Assembly (NCBI RefSeq): GCF_007830595.1
Contig: NZ_VLLD01000002.1
Length of the DNA stretch: 64,000 nt
Direction: 5' to 3' (one strand)
Origin: Treponema_B putidum
GTDB taxonomy: Bacteria; Spirochaetota; Spirochaetia; Treponematales; Treponemataceae
This document shows positions 33,823 through 42,771 of this stretch, piece by piece (the stretch's first letter is position 1; each line of letters begins with the position of its first letter). The notes under the pieces are model-generated. The model ran no database searches. It was not told the origin of the DNA and worked only from the letters and a program-made list of their open reading frames with translations. The translations under genes were made by a program, and so were the position numbers.

Positions 33823-34230
33823 TTAAATAAAGATAGCCTTTGAAAATAAGAGGTGCAAGACAGAAGAAGCCAAACATACATAACCTATTATTTCGTCATA
33901 ATTTTTTACTAAGCCGAAAAAGTCGGGTAAAGAAGCAGAAATAGACTCCAAATATCTTCCCAAAAATACAATTGAACCTGCAAGCCCGGCAACAACAGGT
34001 AAAAAATCTCCCAATATTACTATATTGGTTCCAATAGGACTTAGCATCTTTGAAATTGCCGTAAAACCTGAAAATATGGTAACTAATAGCAAAAAGGTCG
34101 GCTCCCTTAAAACAGGATATTTATTTTCGCGGTCGGCAGGTTCATCACCTCTAACAGTCCTGTCAAAAAATACGAGAATAAGTCCCATAATCAAATTTGT
34201 TGTAATTGAAAGAAAATAAAAAGGTAACAT
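33823..34230 (-). CDS. Integral membrane protein of unknown function
   Basis: 135 residues, four predicted membrane segments (about 4-22, 45-62, 70-90 and 112-130) and a short charged loop (RTVRGDEPADRENKYP) after the first. GGAGG stands six bases before the ATG. It is the first gene of the minus-strand run that continues with the SH3-like lipoprotein, spiro-SPASM and glycosyltransferase genes. It diverges from slyD, with 138 bases between them. I do not recognise the family, although Treponema genomes probably share it. Confidence 0.7.
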   Translation of the reverse strand: MLPFYFLSITTNLIMGLILVFFDRTVRGDEPADRENKYPVLREPTFLLLVTIFSGFTAISKMLSPIGTNIVILGDFLPVVAGLAGSIVFLGRYLESISASLPDFFGLVKNYDEIIGYVCLASSVLHLLFSKAIFI

Positions 34231-34330
34231 TTTGTCCTCCGGTACATTGTTGAAACCTGCAATAACTGCATTAAATTAAGTTTAAAACATTTTGTATAAA
34301 AAATCAATAGGTGCAGTATCGCCTTTACTC

Positions 34331-34359
34331 TTGATTTTTGTTTATAAAATATGTATTAT
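34331..34359 (+). promoter_or_regulatory. slyD promoter giving a leaderless message
   Basis: TTGATT (34331-34336), a 17-bp spacer, TATTAT (34354-34359). The expected start site, six to nine bases further on, coincides within a few bases with ATG 34369. The upstream in-frame ATG at 34351 lies before the -10 box and cannot be the start. No Shine-Dalgarno sequence is present. Confidence 0.6.
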
Positions 34360-34368
34360 CATTTTACA

Positions 34369-34908
34369 ATGAAAATAGAAAAAGATACAACAGTCAGTTT
34401 GGAATACACACTGAAAGATGCTAACGGCGAAGTTCTTGATTCGTCCGATGTAATGGGTCCATTGGAGTATATCCACGGATATAATATGATTATTTCAGGC
34501 TTGGAAAAAGCCCTTGAAGGCAAAGAAGAAGGAGCAGAGTTTAAACAAGTTATTCCTCCTGAAGAAGCCTATGGTGAAGTTTTTGACGATCTGATAGTCG
34601 AAACAACCAGGGCACAATTCCCTGAGGGTGTAAAACTTGAAGTCGGTATGGACTTTGAGGCCGGAGAAGGTCATCACACCAGAATTGTAAGAATTACAAA
34701 CATAGACGGAGATAAGATTACCATAGATGCAAATCATCCTCTGGCAGGAGAAACTCTCCATTTTGATGTAAAAGTCTTATCGGTAAAAAAGACCTCCGAA
34801 GAAGAATTACAGGCTCTAATTCAGCAAATGTCCGGAGGCTGCGGATGCGGGTGCGGTCATGAATATGACGAAAATGCTTGCAGCTGCGGATGCTCGGGTT
34901 GTCATTAA
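34369..34908 (+). CDS. slyD: SlyD-type FKBP peptidyl-prolyl isomerase with metal-binding tail
   Basis: Proline isomerase and chaperone; in E. coli SlyD also delivers nickel for hydrogenase assembly. The FKBP core (EYTLKDANGEVLDSS, PLEYIHGYNMIISGLEKALEG, PPEEAYGE) carries the inserted-in-flap domain typical of SlyD, and ends with NHPLAGETLHFDVKV. The last 30 residues form a Cys/His-rich tail (GGCGCGCGHEY ... CSCGCSGCH) suited to binding Ni, Zn or Cu. About 179 residues from ATG 34369, chosen because the -10 box precedes it. The downstream gene starts inside the tail codons. Confidence 0.92.
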   Translation: MKIEKDTTVSLEYTLKDANGEVLDSSDVMGPLEYIHGYNMIISGLEKALEGKEEGAEFKQVIPPEEAYGEVFDDLIVETTRAQFPEGVKLEVGMDFEAGEGHHTRIVRITNIDGDKITIDANHPLAGETLHFDVKVLSVKKTSEEELQALIQQMSGGCGCGCGHEYDENACSCGCSGCH

Positions 34909-35966
34909 AAACTAAAAAGGCAGATTCCCTTATTCCATTGTTTGGAGGATTTTGTTTTTTTCTTTCGGCAATCGAGATAATGATACCCAAGCCCGTTCCT
35001 TTTTTTAGGATGGGCTTGGCCAATCTGCCCCTTCTTTTAGGTATTGATCTATTCTCTTTTCCGGCCTTTATTCTTCTTTTAGCAATAAAGGTTTTAGGCC
35101 AAGCTCTCATTTCGGGAACGCTTTTTTCGTATGTACTTCTTTTTTCTGCAGTAGGAACATTTTCATCAGGTCTTTTAATGTATGCCATGAGAAAAATTCC
35201 TCGAAAAGCAATTTCTTTTATGGGAATAAGTTTAGCAGGCGCCTTTGTTTCAAACAGCCTTCAATTTCTTTTAGCTGTCTTGATAATGTTCGGAAAATCG
35301 GCTGTATATATAATTCCGCCTGTATTTTCTCTGGGTGCCATAACTGCCGTTGCTATAGGCTGGTTTGCTTCCGAATTTGAAATACAATCCGTCTGGTACC
35401 AAAGGGTAAAGGCCGAAAGATTTGATTTTGTGCCTGATAATTCACAAGAGGTAAGACTGGGTAACGATAAAAACGGCTCGGCAAAAACAACAAACTGTAT
35501 TCTAAGAGATAAATACCTTAGAATAGGTTCCGGAATAAGCCTTTTTTTAATCTTACTCTTCGTTCCTTTTTTACCCGTACAAGCCCTTGTCCTAGGAGCA
35601 GCTCTGATTCTTTGTGCTGCAGATAAACAAAAACTGAATTTTTTAAATTTAATTTTTATGTTTACGGCCATTACGGTGTTTAACCTTTTTCCGCCAATGG
35701 GAAAAATAATTTTTAGCATAGGAAGCATCGATATAACCAATCAAGCCCTATTAAGAGGGTTTGAAAAAGCTATTGTGTTGATAGGAATGATATATATATC
35801 AAAATGGATGCTAAAAGCAAAGATGAATTTTAAAAGCCGAATAGGAAAATCAATACAAGAAGCATTCAATGTCTTTTACAAGTTATTATCGGTAAAACAC
35901 GAAATCAAACCTAAAATGATAATTCCCACCATAGACTCGGTTTTATTGAGCATAAATAAACTTTAA
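34890..35966 (+). CDS. PF07456 (Gx transporter / heptaprenyl diphosphate synthase component I) membrane protein with extra C-terminal domain
   Basis: The N-terminal half (about residues 15-160) is a multi-pass membrane domain containing EIMIPKPVPFFRMGLANLPLL and SGTLFSYVLLFSAVGTF, characteristic of PF07456, annotated either as heptaprenyl diphosphate synthase component I or as an S-component-like Gx transporter. The C-terminal half adds more membrane segments and LFPPMGKIIFSIGSIDIT, which resembles the T component of ECF transporters. TTG 34878, ATG 34890 and TTG 34899 are all possible starts with weak ribosome sites; all overlap slyD. Confidence 0.75.
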   Translation: MLGLSLKTKKADSLIPLFGGFCFFLSAIEIMIPKPVPFFRMGLANLPLLLGIDLFSFPAFILLLAIKVLGQALISGTLFSYVLLFSAVGTFSSGLLMYAMRKIPRKAISFMGISLAGAFVSNSLQFLLAVLIMFGKSAVYIIPPVFSLGAITAVAIGWFASEFEIQSVWYQRVKAERFDFVPDNSQEVRLGNDKNGSAKTTNCILRDKYLRIGSGISLFLILLFVPFLPVQALVLGAALILCAADKQKLNFLNLIFMFTAITVFNLFPPMGKIIFSIGSIDITNQALLRGFEKAIVLIGMIYISKWMLKAKMNFKSRIGKSIQEAFNVFYKLLSVKHEIKPKMIIPTIDSVLLSINKL

Positions 35967-36025
35967 GACAGCCAAGCTCAATATATGTTTTATGTAGGTA
36001 ACTGCAATTTTTTTAAAAAAAAGTA

Positions 36026-36054
36026 TTGACATAAATTTTAAAAATCTATATAAT
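36026..36054 (+). promoter_or_regulatory. Consensus promoter of the tRNA-Gly gene
   Basis: TTGACA (36026-36031), exactly 17 bp, TATAAT (36049-36054): a perfect sigma-70 consensus, ending 10 bases before the first base of the tRNA. Strong unregulated promoters like this are usual for tRNA genes. Confidence 0.85.
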
Positions 36055-36064
36055 ACTTGTTATT

Positions 36065-36136
36065 GCGGATGTCGTATAACGGCTATTACCCCAGCCTTCC
36101 AAGCTGGAGACGTGGGTTCGACTCCCATCATCCGCT
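36065..36136 (+). tRNA. tRNA-Gly(UCC)
   Basis: 72 bases that fold as a cloverleaf: acceptor GCGGATG/CATCCGC with discriminator T, anticodon stem CCAGC/GCTGG with loop CTTCCAA (anticodon TCC), and T arm TGGGTTCGACTCCCA. CCA is not encoded. A 10-bp inverted repeat AAGTTTTCAA/TTGAAAACTT at 36170-36193 follows 33 bases after the gene and a T-rich stretch comes next. Confidence 0.97.
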
Positions 36137-36169
36137 TATTTTGTAACTCTATATCCAGTATAGACTTAC

Positions 36170-36193
36170 AAGTTTTCAACCCCTTGAAAACTT
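36170..36193 (+). terminator. Possible terminator hairpin after tRNA-Gly
   Basis: A perfect 10-bp stem AAGTTTTCAA-CCCC-TTGAAAACTT is followed by CACTTTCTTTTCTCTTTTTG, T-rich but interrupted. It is the best candidate for ending the tRNA-Gly transcript before the convergent mfd gene. The rest of the gap up to 36357 shows only two GTCGCATA repeats 12 bases apart. Confidence 0.5.
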
Positions 36194-36357
36194 CACTTTC
36201 TTTTCTCTTTTTGATGGACTGTCGCATAAAATGTCGCATATTTTTTTGGTTTACAAACTTCAAATCGGTAAATTTTTAATCTGTAAAATAAATACTTAAA
36301 CTATTGACACAGTGAAACTATGTCTTTGCGCTCTTAGGACCTTTGAGGCTAATTTTC

Positions 36358-39300
36358 CTACATCAAGCTGCCGAGTTTTTCGCGGATGAATTCGCTTTTT
36401 TCTTTTAGACCGATTTTACCGGTTTGGAGGATGAGGACATTCGGAGCTTTAGGGTCAAGGCTGACACGGCCAGCAGATTCTTTTATCATGCGCAAAAGTT
36501 TATCCACCGAGATTTTTGAAACTCGGGCAAACTCTATGCGGACGGCAGCCTTTCTTTCTTTTAGGCTTGCAATAGAAAGATGATTGCAGATAATTTTTAT
36601 TTCGGAAAGAGCCAAAAGACTTTCCACCTCGGAAGGGGCGGGTCCGAAGCGGTCAAGGATTTCCGAGTAGACTCTGTCGAGGTCTCTCTGCACTTTAACG
36701 GCAGCAATTTTTTTATAAACTTCCATTTTAGTTTCTGGGCTTGAAATATAGGAATCGGGTATGAAGCCCGAATACTCAAGCTCGATAACGGATTCTTGAA
36801 CAGGTTCATAATCTTGGTTTTGAAGTTTTTGAACAGCCTCGTCCAAAAGACGCAAATATAAATCGAAACCGACGGAATAAATATCGCCCGATTGTTCCCT
36901 GCCTAAAAGATTTCCGGCTCCTCTTATTTCCATATCCTTCATCGCAATCTTAAAACCGGAACCGAGCTCTGTAAAGTCTGAAATAACTTGAAGCCTCTTC
37001 ATAGCAATTTCGGAAAGAGCCTTATCGTCAGGATACAACAGATAGGCATAAGCTTTTTTATCGGAGCGGCCTACCCTTCCCCTCAACTGATAAAGCTGGG
37101 AAATACCGTACATGTCAGCCCTATCTATGATAATGGTATTGGCATTTGGAATGTCAATGCCGTTTTCGATAATGGTGGTAGCAATTAAAACCTGAAAGCC
37201 GCCTAAACTAAAGCGTTCAAAAATTTCTTCTAATTTGTCTGGAGGCATTTGGCCGTGTGCCGTTTCAATCATAATCTCAGGCAAAAGAGATTGAAGCATA
37301 AAAAGAGTTTCATCTAAACTTTCAACCCTGTTATGAAGATAAAAAACCTGTCCTCCTCTCTCCGATTCCCGTCTTATAACTTCGGCAACTTTTTCCGCAT
37401 TGAACTCGGCGATAACCGTTTCAACAGGCTTTCTATTTTGAGGAGGAGTTGCAATTACACTCATGTCTCTTATTTTTAAAAGCGACATATGAAGAGTTCT
37501 AGGAATGGGAGTTGCAGAAAGGGAAAGGCAATCCACATTGTGCTTCATCTGTTTTAATCTTTCTTTATCCTTAACACCGAAACGCTGCTCTTCATCGACA
37601 ATCATCAAACCTAAGTCTTTAAAGACAACATCCTTTTGAATTATACGGTGAGTTCCGACCAGAATATCCACATCCCCGTTTTTTAGTTTTTCAAGAATTT
37701 TTTTTTGTTCACCCTTTGGAACGAATCGGGAAAGGCGGGCTGATTTTACTGGGAAGTTTTTAAATCTCTTGTCCAAGGTTTCAAAATGCTGCTCGGTCAA
37801 AATAGTTGTGGGGGACAAAAAGGCAACCTGCTTACCGCTCATGACAGCCTTAAAGGCGGCCCGCATTGCAACTTCTGTTTTACCGTAACCTACATCTCCG
37901 CAGATAAGTCTATCCATGGGAACGGGTTTTTCCATGTCCTCCTTTACCTCGGCGATACAGGTAAGCTGGTCATCGGTTTCTTCATAAGGAAAAGCCGCTT
38001 CAAAGGCGGTCTGCCATTCATCATCTTTTTGAAAAGCAAAGCCCGTACTTGCCTTCCTTTTAGAATAAAGATCGATGAGTTTTGAGGCTATATCTTCAAC
38101 CGATTTTTTTACCTTGTTCTTTCTGTTCTCCCAAGACTTTGAGCCGAGGATATCGAGATGAGGAGCCTCTCCTTCGTTTCCTATATAACGCTGAACAAGG
38201 TCGGCCTGCTCAATCGGAATAAAAACTGTTTCATCATTTGCATATAAAAGATTTATATAATCTCTTTCCGTATCCAAAATTTTAACACGTTCAATACCGC
38301 GGAATTTACCTATGCCGTAATTTACATGAACAACATAGTCTCCCGGATTTAATTCGATAAAGGTATCGATAACCGAACTTTTTGCGGTCTTTACCGATTT
38401 TGGAATTCTTCGGCGGCGGCCGAAAATTTCATTTTCGTGGATTACCAAAATTTTTAGATCAGGAATACCGAAACCGCCTGAAAGGTTATACGGTAAAATT
38501 TTTATTCTGTCTTCGTGCAGAATCTCTTCGATACGAAGGGCTTGATTATCACTTTCGGCAAATACGAATATAGACCAATTATCATTTAAAAGATTATTTA
38601 ATTCTTCGCGTAAATAGACTATGTTCCCAAAAAAACTGCGGGGCGGATCGGTTTTAAATGTGAGAGTTTTATTTTTATATTCTTGTTCGGCTAAGGTTCG
38701 AAAAAAGATAGACTTATTATATTTTTGCACATTGCTTTCAAATTGAAGCAAGATGCGTTGAGGTTCGGGATATTCTGAAATTAAAGCTCTTCGTTTTTCA
38801 TTTTCGTCAAATTGAATTTTTGTTTTTTTATAAAGCCCCATATATTCTCTAAGTAAAATATCCGAAGAATTTTTTTGCCTGTCATAATCGGAATAAAATA
38901 CGGGAATGTCATTTAATTCCGCATATTCCAAAACGGAAGAAGATTTTTGAAACGCAAGAGGATAAAAAATTTCTTCTCCCTCGAAGGTTTTATATTCTTT
39001 TAACGCATCAATAATTTTTAAAATGTTTTCTGAAAATTCCGAATAGGTTTTTAAATTTTTTTCCAAGCAGCCGATACGCTCATCATTCCAAATTACTTCC
39101 TTTACGGGATAGAGGTTAATTTTTTTATGTTCCTCCAAAGAGCCTTGGCTTGCTATATCAAAGCTCTTTATTTTTTCGACCTTATCAAAATCAAATTGAA
39201 TTCGGTAAGCCGTTTTTTCCGATCCCGAATTGGAAGCTAGGCAGATATCCAATACTTCTCCACGAAGAGCAAACTCGCCCCTCACACTTACACGCGGAAC

Positions 39301-39825
39301 CCTTATATATCCCCAAAGAGTTAAAAGCTCTGTAACGCTTAAAATATCAAGGCTTGAACCCGCAGCGATTTCTATATTGTTTTGTTTTAAATAATCGGCA
39401 GGAGGAATCGGAGTTAAAAAGGAACGCTGGCAGGTAATAAAAACCGGAGGTTTGTTTTTTGTATAAGATTCACTCCCTGCTTCCAACAAACGGATCAGCA
39501 CTTCTGCCCGTTCGGAAAACACGGGGGCCGTCGGCGAAATAGGCCTATAGGCAAGAGAGCCCCACCAAGGCAAGACAAAATTTTCTATTCCGGAAAAATC
39601 CAAGTCGGCTCTTACGGCCTCCGCTTCCTTTTCTGTCGGAACTACCACGAGGACAGGTTTACGGGTCTTGTACAAATATTCCGTTAAAAAAAAGCCGAAA
39701 AGGCCTCCCGAAATTCCTGTAATGTTGTAGGGATAAGAATTTTGATCTATCTCATCGAAAGCATTTTTCATATCCTTCCATGAGCGGATAGAATTTTGTA
39801 AGGAATCTATTATAGGCAGGGGCAT
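36358..39825 (-). CDS. mfd: Transcription-repair coupling factor Mfd
   Basis: Removes RNA polymerase stalled at lesions and recruits UvrA. The 1155-residue protein has the UvrB-homology N-terminus, the RNA polymerase-interacting domain (LNPGDYVVHVNYGIGKFRGIE), and a RecG-like translocase with Walker A GDVGYGKTEVA, DEEQRFGV, SATPIPRTLHMS and the QLRGRVGRSDKKAYAYLLYP motif. The C-terminal UvrA-binding (autoinhibitory) domain is present. It starts directly after the TPR gene stop (ATGTAA then ATG), so translation is probably coupled. Confidence 0.97.
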   Translation of the reverse strand: MPLPIIDSLQNSIRSWKDMKNAFDEIDQNSYPYNITGISGGLFGFFLTEYLYKTRKPVLVVVPTEKEAEAVRADLDFSGIENFVLPWWGSLAYRPISPTAPVFSERAEVLIRLLEAGSESYTKNKPPVFITCQRSFLTPIPPADYLKQNNIEIAAGSSLDILSVTELLTLWGYIRVPRVSVRGEFALRGEVLDICLASNSGSEKTAYRIQFDFDKVEKIKSFDIASQGSLEEHKKINLYPVKEVIWNDERIGCLEKNLKTYSEFSENILKIIDALKEYKTFEGEEIFYPLAFQKSSSVLEYAELNDIPVFYSDYDRQKNSSDILLREYMGLYKKTKIQFDENEKRRALISEYPEPQRILLQFESNVQKYNKSIFFRTLAEQEYKNKTLTFKTDPPRSFFGNIVYLREELNNLLNDNWSIFVFAESDNQALRIEEILHEDRIKILPYNLSGGFGIPDLKILVIHENEIFGRRRRIPKSVKTAKSSVIDTFIELNPGDYVVHVNYGIGKFRGIERVKILDTERDYINLLYANDETVFIPIEQADLVQRYIGNEGEAPHLDILGSKSWENRKNKVKKSVEDIASKLIDLYSKRKASTGFAFQKDDEWQTAFEAAFPYEETDDQLTCIAEVKEDMEKPVPMDRLICGDVGYGKTEVAMRAAFKAVMSGKQVAFLSPTTILTEQHFETLDKRFKNFPVKSARLSRFVPKGEQKKILEKLKNGDVDILVGTHRIIQKDVVFKDLGLMIVDEEQRFGVKDKERLKQMKHNVDCLSLSATPIPRTLHMSLLKIRDMSVIATPPQNRKPVETVIAEFNAEKVAEVIRRESERGGQVFYLHNRVESLDETLFMLQSLLPEIMIETAHGQMPPDKLEEIFERFSLGGFQVLIATTIIENGIDIPNANTIIIDRADMYGISQLYQLRGRVGRSDKKAYAYLLYPDDKALSEIAMKRLQVISDFTELGSGFKIAMKDMEIRGAGNLLGREQSGDIYSVGFDLYLRLLDEAVQKLQNQDYEPVQESVIELEYSGFIPDSYISSPETKMEVYKKIAAVKVQRDLDRVYSEILDRFGPAPSEVESLLALSEIKIICNHLSIASLKERKAAVRIEFARVSKISVDKLLRMIKESAGRVSLDPKAPNVLILQTGKIGLKEKSEFIREKLGSLM

Positions 39826-40527
39826 TTACATTTTTACCCGATTAAGGGCTTCGGCCGCTTCCTTAAAATTAGGACGGAGTCTTACCGCTGTTTGATAGGC
39901 AAGAGCAGCTCCGGCTTTTTCTCCGGCCGCTTCACGGACTATGCCTAATCTATACCACCAAAGAGAATTGGATGGTTCCAAGTGCACTGAAATGGAATAG
40001 GCAATATCGGCTTTATGATATTTTTTTGTGTTTCGGTAAATCTCTCCGACAAAAAAATGGGCAACGCTTATACGCTCGCCGTTGGGAGCCATCTCGATAT
40101 ACATCTCCATGTTCCTCAAAGAGTCTTTATAATTCCCAAGGAAAAACTGAGCCTCTCCCAAGGTTTCAATAATTCTGGCATCTTTTCCGATTTTTAGGGC
40201 ATCATTACAAACTAACTCGGTGTCCTTGTATCGTCCCAATCTAAAAAGGCACCATGTATATACGGCATAAGAATCCATATTTTTGGAATTTACCTTTAAT
40301 TCATTACGGCAAATTTCTATGGCGGATAGATAAGCTGTTCGGGCATCTTCCCTTCTTCCTATGGAATCAAGACTTCTGCCGTTTCTATATAGCTTCAATG
40401 CATCAGGCTTATCCTGCGCAAAAAGAATACCGGCCTGTGAAAAAAAGCGGCCGTCCCGTATAAAAAAAAGGCCTGCAGCAAAAATAAAAGTCAATAGAAT
40501 AAATTTAAAACGTTTTCCGGTTATCAT
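39826..40527 (-). CDS. TPR-repeat protein with N-terminal anchor
   Basis: 233 residues. A hydrophobic N-terminal segment (FKFILLTFIFAAGLFFI) is a signal or membrane anchor. About five tetratricopeptide repeats follow, for example KLYRNGRSLDSIGRREDARTA and LWWYRLGIVREAAGEKAGAA; these make a helical scaffold for protein contacts. I place the start at 40527, where GGAG lies six bases upstream; the longer frame to 40539 contains that ribosome site. It lies between fliG and mfd and probably shares the mfd transcript. Partner unknown. Confidence 0.8.
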   Translation of the reverse strand: MITGKRFKFILLTFIFAAGLFFIRDGRFFSQAGILFAQDKPDALKLYRNGRSLDSIGRREDARTAYLSAIEICRNELKVNSKNMDSYAVYTWCLFRLGRYKDTELVCNDALKIGKDARIIETLGEAQFFLGNYKDSLRNMEMYIEMAPNGERISVAHFFVGEIYRNTKKYHKADIAYSISVHLEPSNSLWWYRLGIVREAAGEKAGAALAYQTAVRLRPNFKEAAEALNRVKM

Positions 40528-40592
40528 AGTTTTCTCCATCTATCATTTTACATAAATTTTTATTTTATTCAATCGGGGGAATCTTTAGATAT

Positions 40593-41657
40593 CTAATACA
40601 CAAACTTATCGTCTTCATCTTTTACTATAGTAACTCTTCCCCGTTCCGCTTCATTTTTAACTCGGGCTAAAAAGTGGTCAACGGCATTATTTAAATCCCT
40701 CTTAAGAACAGGCCCCATATACTGCTCTTCATCGAGAACTAAGGCTGCCCTGCTTTTAGACATATTCGCCAATATTACCTTTCTGAATTCTTCACTTTGT
40801 TTATGTATTAAAAGAGCCAATTCCTTATCGGTCATAGGAGAGATTAGATATTGAATATGCTTTGGATACATATTTATAACATCATCAAGGGTAACAAGTT
40901 TGCGTTTTATAGTTTCGGTCAGATTCTCATCTTCAAGATTAAGAGAATCCAAGATGCTTGAGCCGGTCTCATAATCGAGTTTGCGTAAGATATCGGCCAA
41001 TACGGAAACACCGTCAACAGAGCTTGTGCGGTTTAAATTTACGTCGGCAAGTTTCTTTTTTAAGGCCTCACTTACCTGAGTAAGAACTTCAGCATCTATT
41101 TTTTTAAGTTTTGCAAGGCGTAAGACAATGTCTTTTTTTTCGTCTTCATCTTCGATAGAACTTATATAGGCCGCAGCCTGCTTAGGCTCCAACTGGGAAA
41201 GAACTATAGCCTTTGTAGCAGGAAGCTCACCTTGTAAAATTCGCGTCAAACGGTCATTATCCATTCCTTCAAGATATTCAAAAGGTTTAGGCATTTTAGG
41301 AGGAACAGCAGTTTCAAGAATCTGTTCGGCCTTGGCCTCACCGAAGGCTTCAGTTAAAATGGTTTTAGCCGTATCGACACCGCCTAAAAGATTTTTGTTT
41401 TTATTATAGATATCGTTAAATTCGTTTAGAATATCATAGGCTTCTTTTTTATCTATTGATTGAACCGTAACAAGCTCTGCTACAACCTTGTCTATTTGCT
41501 CTTTGGTAAGCTGGCGTAAAATATCGGCAGCCTGCTCCGCTCCTATTATAAAAAGGAATTTAGCAACTTTCTTATAGGGACTTTCTTTTCCGGCGCTTTC
41601 GGCAACGGGGACTTTTATAAGCCCCTTCTTTAGCATTTGACTTTCAATATCGCTCAT
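40593..41657 (-). CDS. fliG1: Flagellar motor switch protein FliG (FliG1 type)
   Basis: FliG couples the stator to the rotor and binds MS-ring FliF. The 354-residue protein has the N-terminal segment PYKKVAKFLFIIGAEQAADIL, a middle domain (KPFEYLEGMDNDRLTRIL with the EHPQ-like QLEPKQAA region) and the torque domain (ANMSKSRAALVLDEEQYMGP) that keeps charged residues. Spirochaetes carry two FliG proteins; since this one stands outside a flagellar operon and has a longer charged tail (RVTIVKDEDDKFVY), I call it FliG1, an inference. Start at 41657 by GAGG upstream; the longer frame to 41732 is unsupported. Confidence 0.88.
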   Translation of the reverse strand: MSDIESQMLKKGLIKVPVAESAGKESPYKKVAKFLFIIGAEQAADILRQLTKEQIDKVVAELVTVQSIDKKEAYDILNEFNDIYNKNKNLLGGVDTAKTILTEAFGEAKAEQILETAVPPKMPKPFEYLEGMDNDRLTRILQGELPATKAIVLSQLEPKQAAAYISSIEDEDEKKDIVLRLAKLKKIDAEVLTQVSEALKKKLADVNLNRTSSVDGVSVLADILRKLDYETGSSILDSLNLEDENLTETIKRKLVTLDDVINMYPKHIQYLISPMTDKELALLIHKQSEEFRKVILANMSKSRAALVLDEEQYMGPVLKRDLNNAVDHFLARVKNEAERGRVTIVKDEDDKFVY

Positions 41658-41836
41658 AAAAACCTCGAAGATTATTATAGCACGGATTAGCCTAAAAGAA
41701 CAAGTATAAGATGAAATTATCAATATTTTCATTAAAACTCAATAGTCAATTTTGTTAAGTTAGCCCCTCTAGTATCGCAAATTCAAAATTTTATCTCGCC
41801 GTATTTAATTTTTGTTTTTTCTATCATTAAGCAGAC

Positions 41837-42610
41837 TTATGGATCAATTGAAACCCATGCTATCTTATATTTTTTTATATAGTTTTTTTCAGATAGGTTC
41901 ATTTTTTTATCTGTAATAATATAATGAAAATCTTTTAAATCACAAATTTTGTATAATTTTGATTTTTCAAATTTACTGCTATCCGTCAATAAAAATCTTT
42001 GTTGTGATTTTTCGATGTATGTTTTTTTTAACTCAACTTTTGCTATATTTGGAGTCCGAATCTCAAATTTATTACTAATAGATTGAGTTCCTACAAAACA
42101 GGCATCTATTTCAAAATCTTTAAGCATGGAAACAGCCATAGACCCACAGGTCAAAATATTTTCATTTTCAATAATACCGCCTAGCATTACAATCTGAAAG
42201 AATTGTTTTTCTGCTAAAACACAAGCTATCTTTAAATCATTAGTTATAATAACTAAATCTTTAATTGAACTTTCAACTAAAAATTTAGCAAGTTCATAAT
42301 TTGTAGTGCCTGCATCAAGAAGGATTGTCATTCCATTTTTAATAAATAACAAAGCCTCTGCCGCAATCTTTTTCTTTACCGGCAAATTTTCCTTTTTTCT
42401 TGTCGAATATAATTTATCATGTGACAAAGATTCTTTTGAAAGTGCCCCGCCGTAACTTTTTAAGAGTAATCCCTTTTCTTCAAGAATACTCAAATCTCTT
42501 CTAATAGTCATAGGCGTTACTTTAAATTTTTCTGAAAGGTCCTTTACATTTAATTTTCCATATCTGTTTAAATCTTTTAAAATTAATTCTAATCTTTCTT
42601 CGACATACAT
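41837..42610 (-). CDS. DeoR-family transcriptional repressor
   Basis: 257 residues. An N-terminal winged helix (NVKDLSEKFKVTPMTIRRDL, about 21-40) is followed by the DeoR sugar-phosphate-sensing domain with LLDAGTTNYELAKFL and LVIITNDLKIACVL. It ends 161 bases downstream of the sugar-acid cluster on the same strand, so it likely controls that cluster in response to a phosphorylated intermediate. It seems to have its own extended -10 promoter (TGCTATAAT, -10 at 42638-42643), and AGGAA before the ATG. Confidence 0.9.
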   Translation of the reverse strand: MYVEERLELILKDLNRYGKLNVKDLSEKFKVTPMTIRRDLSILEEKGLLLKSYGGALSKESLSHDKLYSTRKKENLPVKKKIAAEALLFIKNGMTILLDAGTTNYELAKFLVESSIKDLVIITNDLKIACVLAEKQFFQIVMLGGIIENENILTCGSMAVSMLKDFEIDACFVGTQSISNKFEIRTPNIAKVELKKTYIEKSQQRFLLTDSSKFEKSKLYKICDLKDFHYIITDKKMNLSEKNYIKKYKIAWVSIDP

Positions 42611-42637
42611 AAATAATTCCTGTTTACCATTTTTATA

Positions 42638-42643
42638 ATTATA
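42638..42643 (-). promoter_or_regulatory. Extended -10 element of the deoR-type gene
   Basis: On the minus strand TATGCTATAAT gives a perfect TATAAT with the upstream TGN extension. The -35 at 17-bp spacing (TTCTAT) is weak, as is common with extended -10 promoters. The start site would be near 42631, leaving a leader of about 20 bases. This suggests the regulator is made independently of the catabolic genes. Confidence 0.45.
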
Positions 42644-42771
42644 GCATATTTTTTCTTGTTATAGAATATAATTATGTACAATAAACAACACTTAAATGCA
42701 ATAACCTAGTCAAAATATTAAAAATTTGCCTTAAAATATGAAAATATTAAGTATTTAAAAAAGTCTTATGT

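Noticed and set aside
36221..36240. Two GTCGCATA repeats 12 bases apart after tRNA-Gly as a possible attachment site
   Set aside because: Too short, do not match the tRNA 3' end, and no integrase or island borders are visible.
36060..36263. Open frame on the minus strand reading a short basic protein
   Set aside because: It is the reverse translation of tRNA-Gly and its terminator; such frames appear over many tRNA genes.
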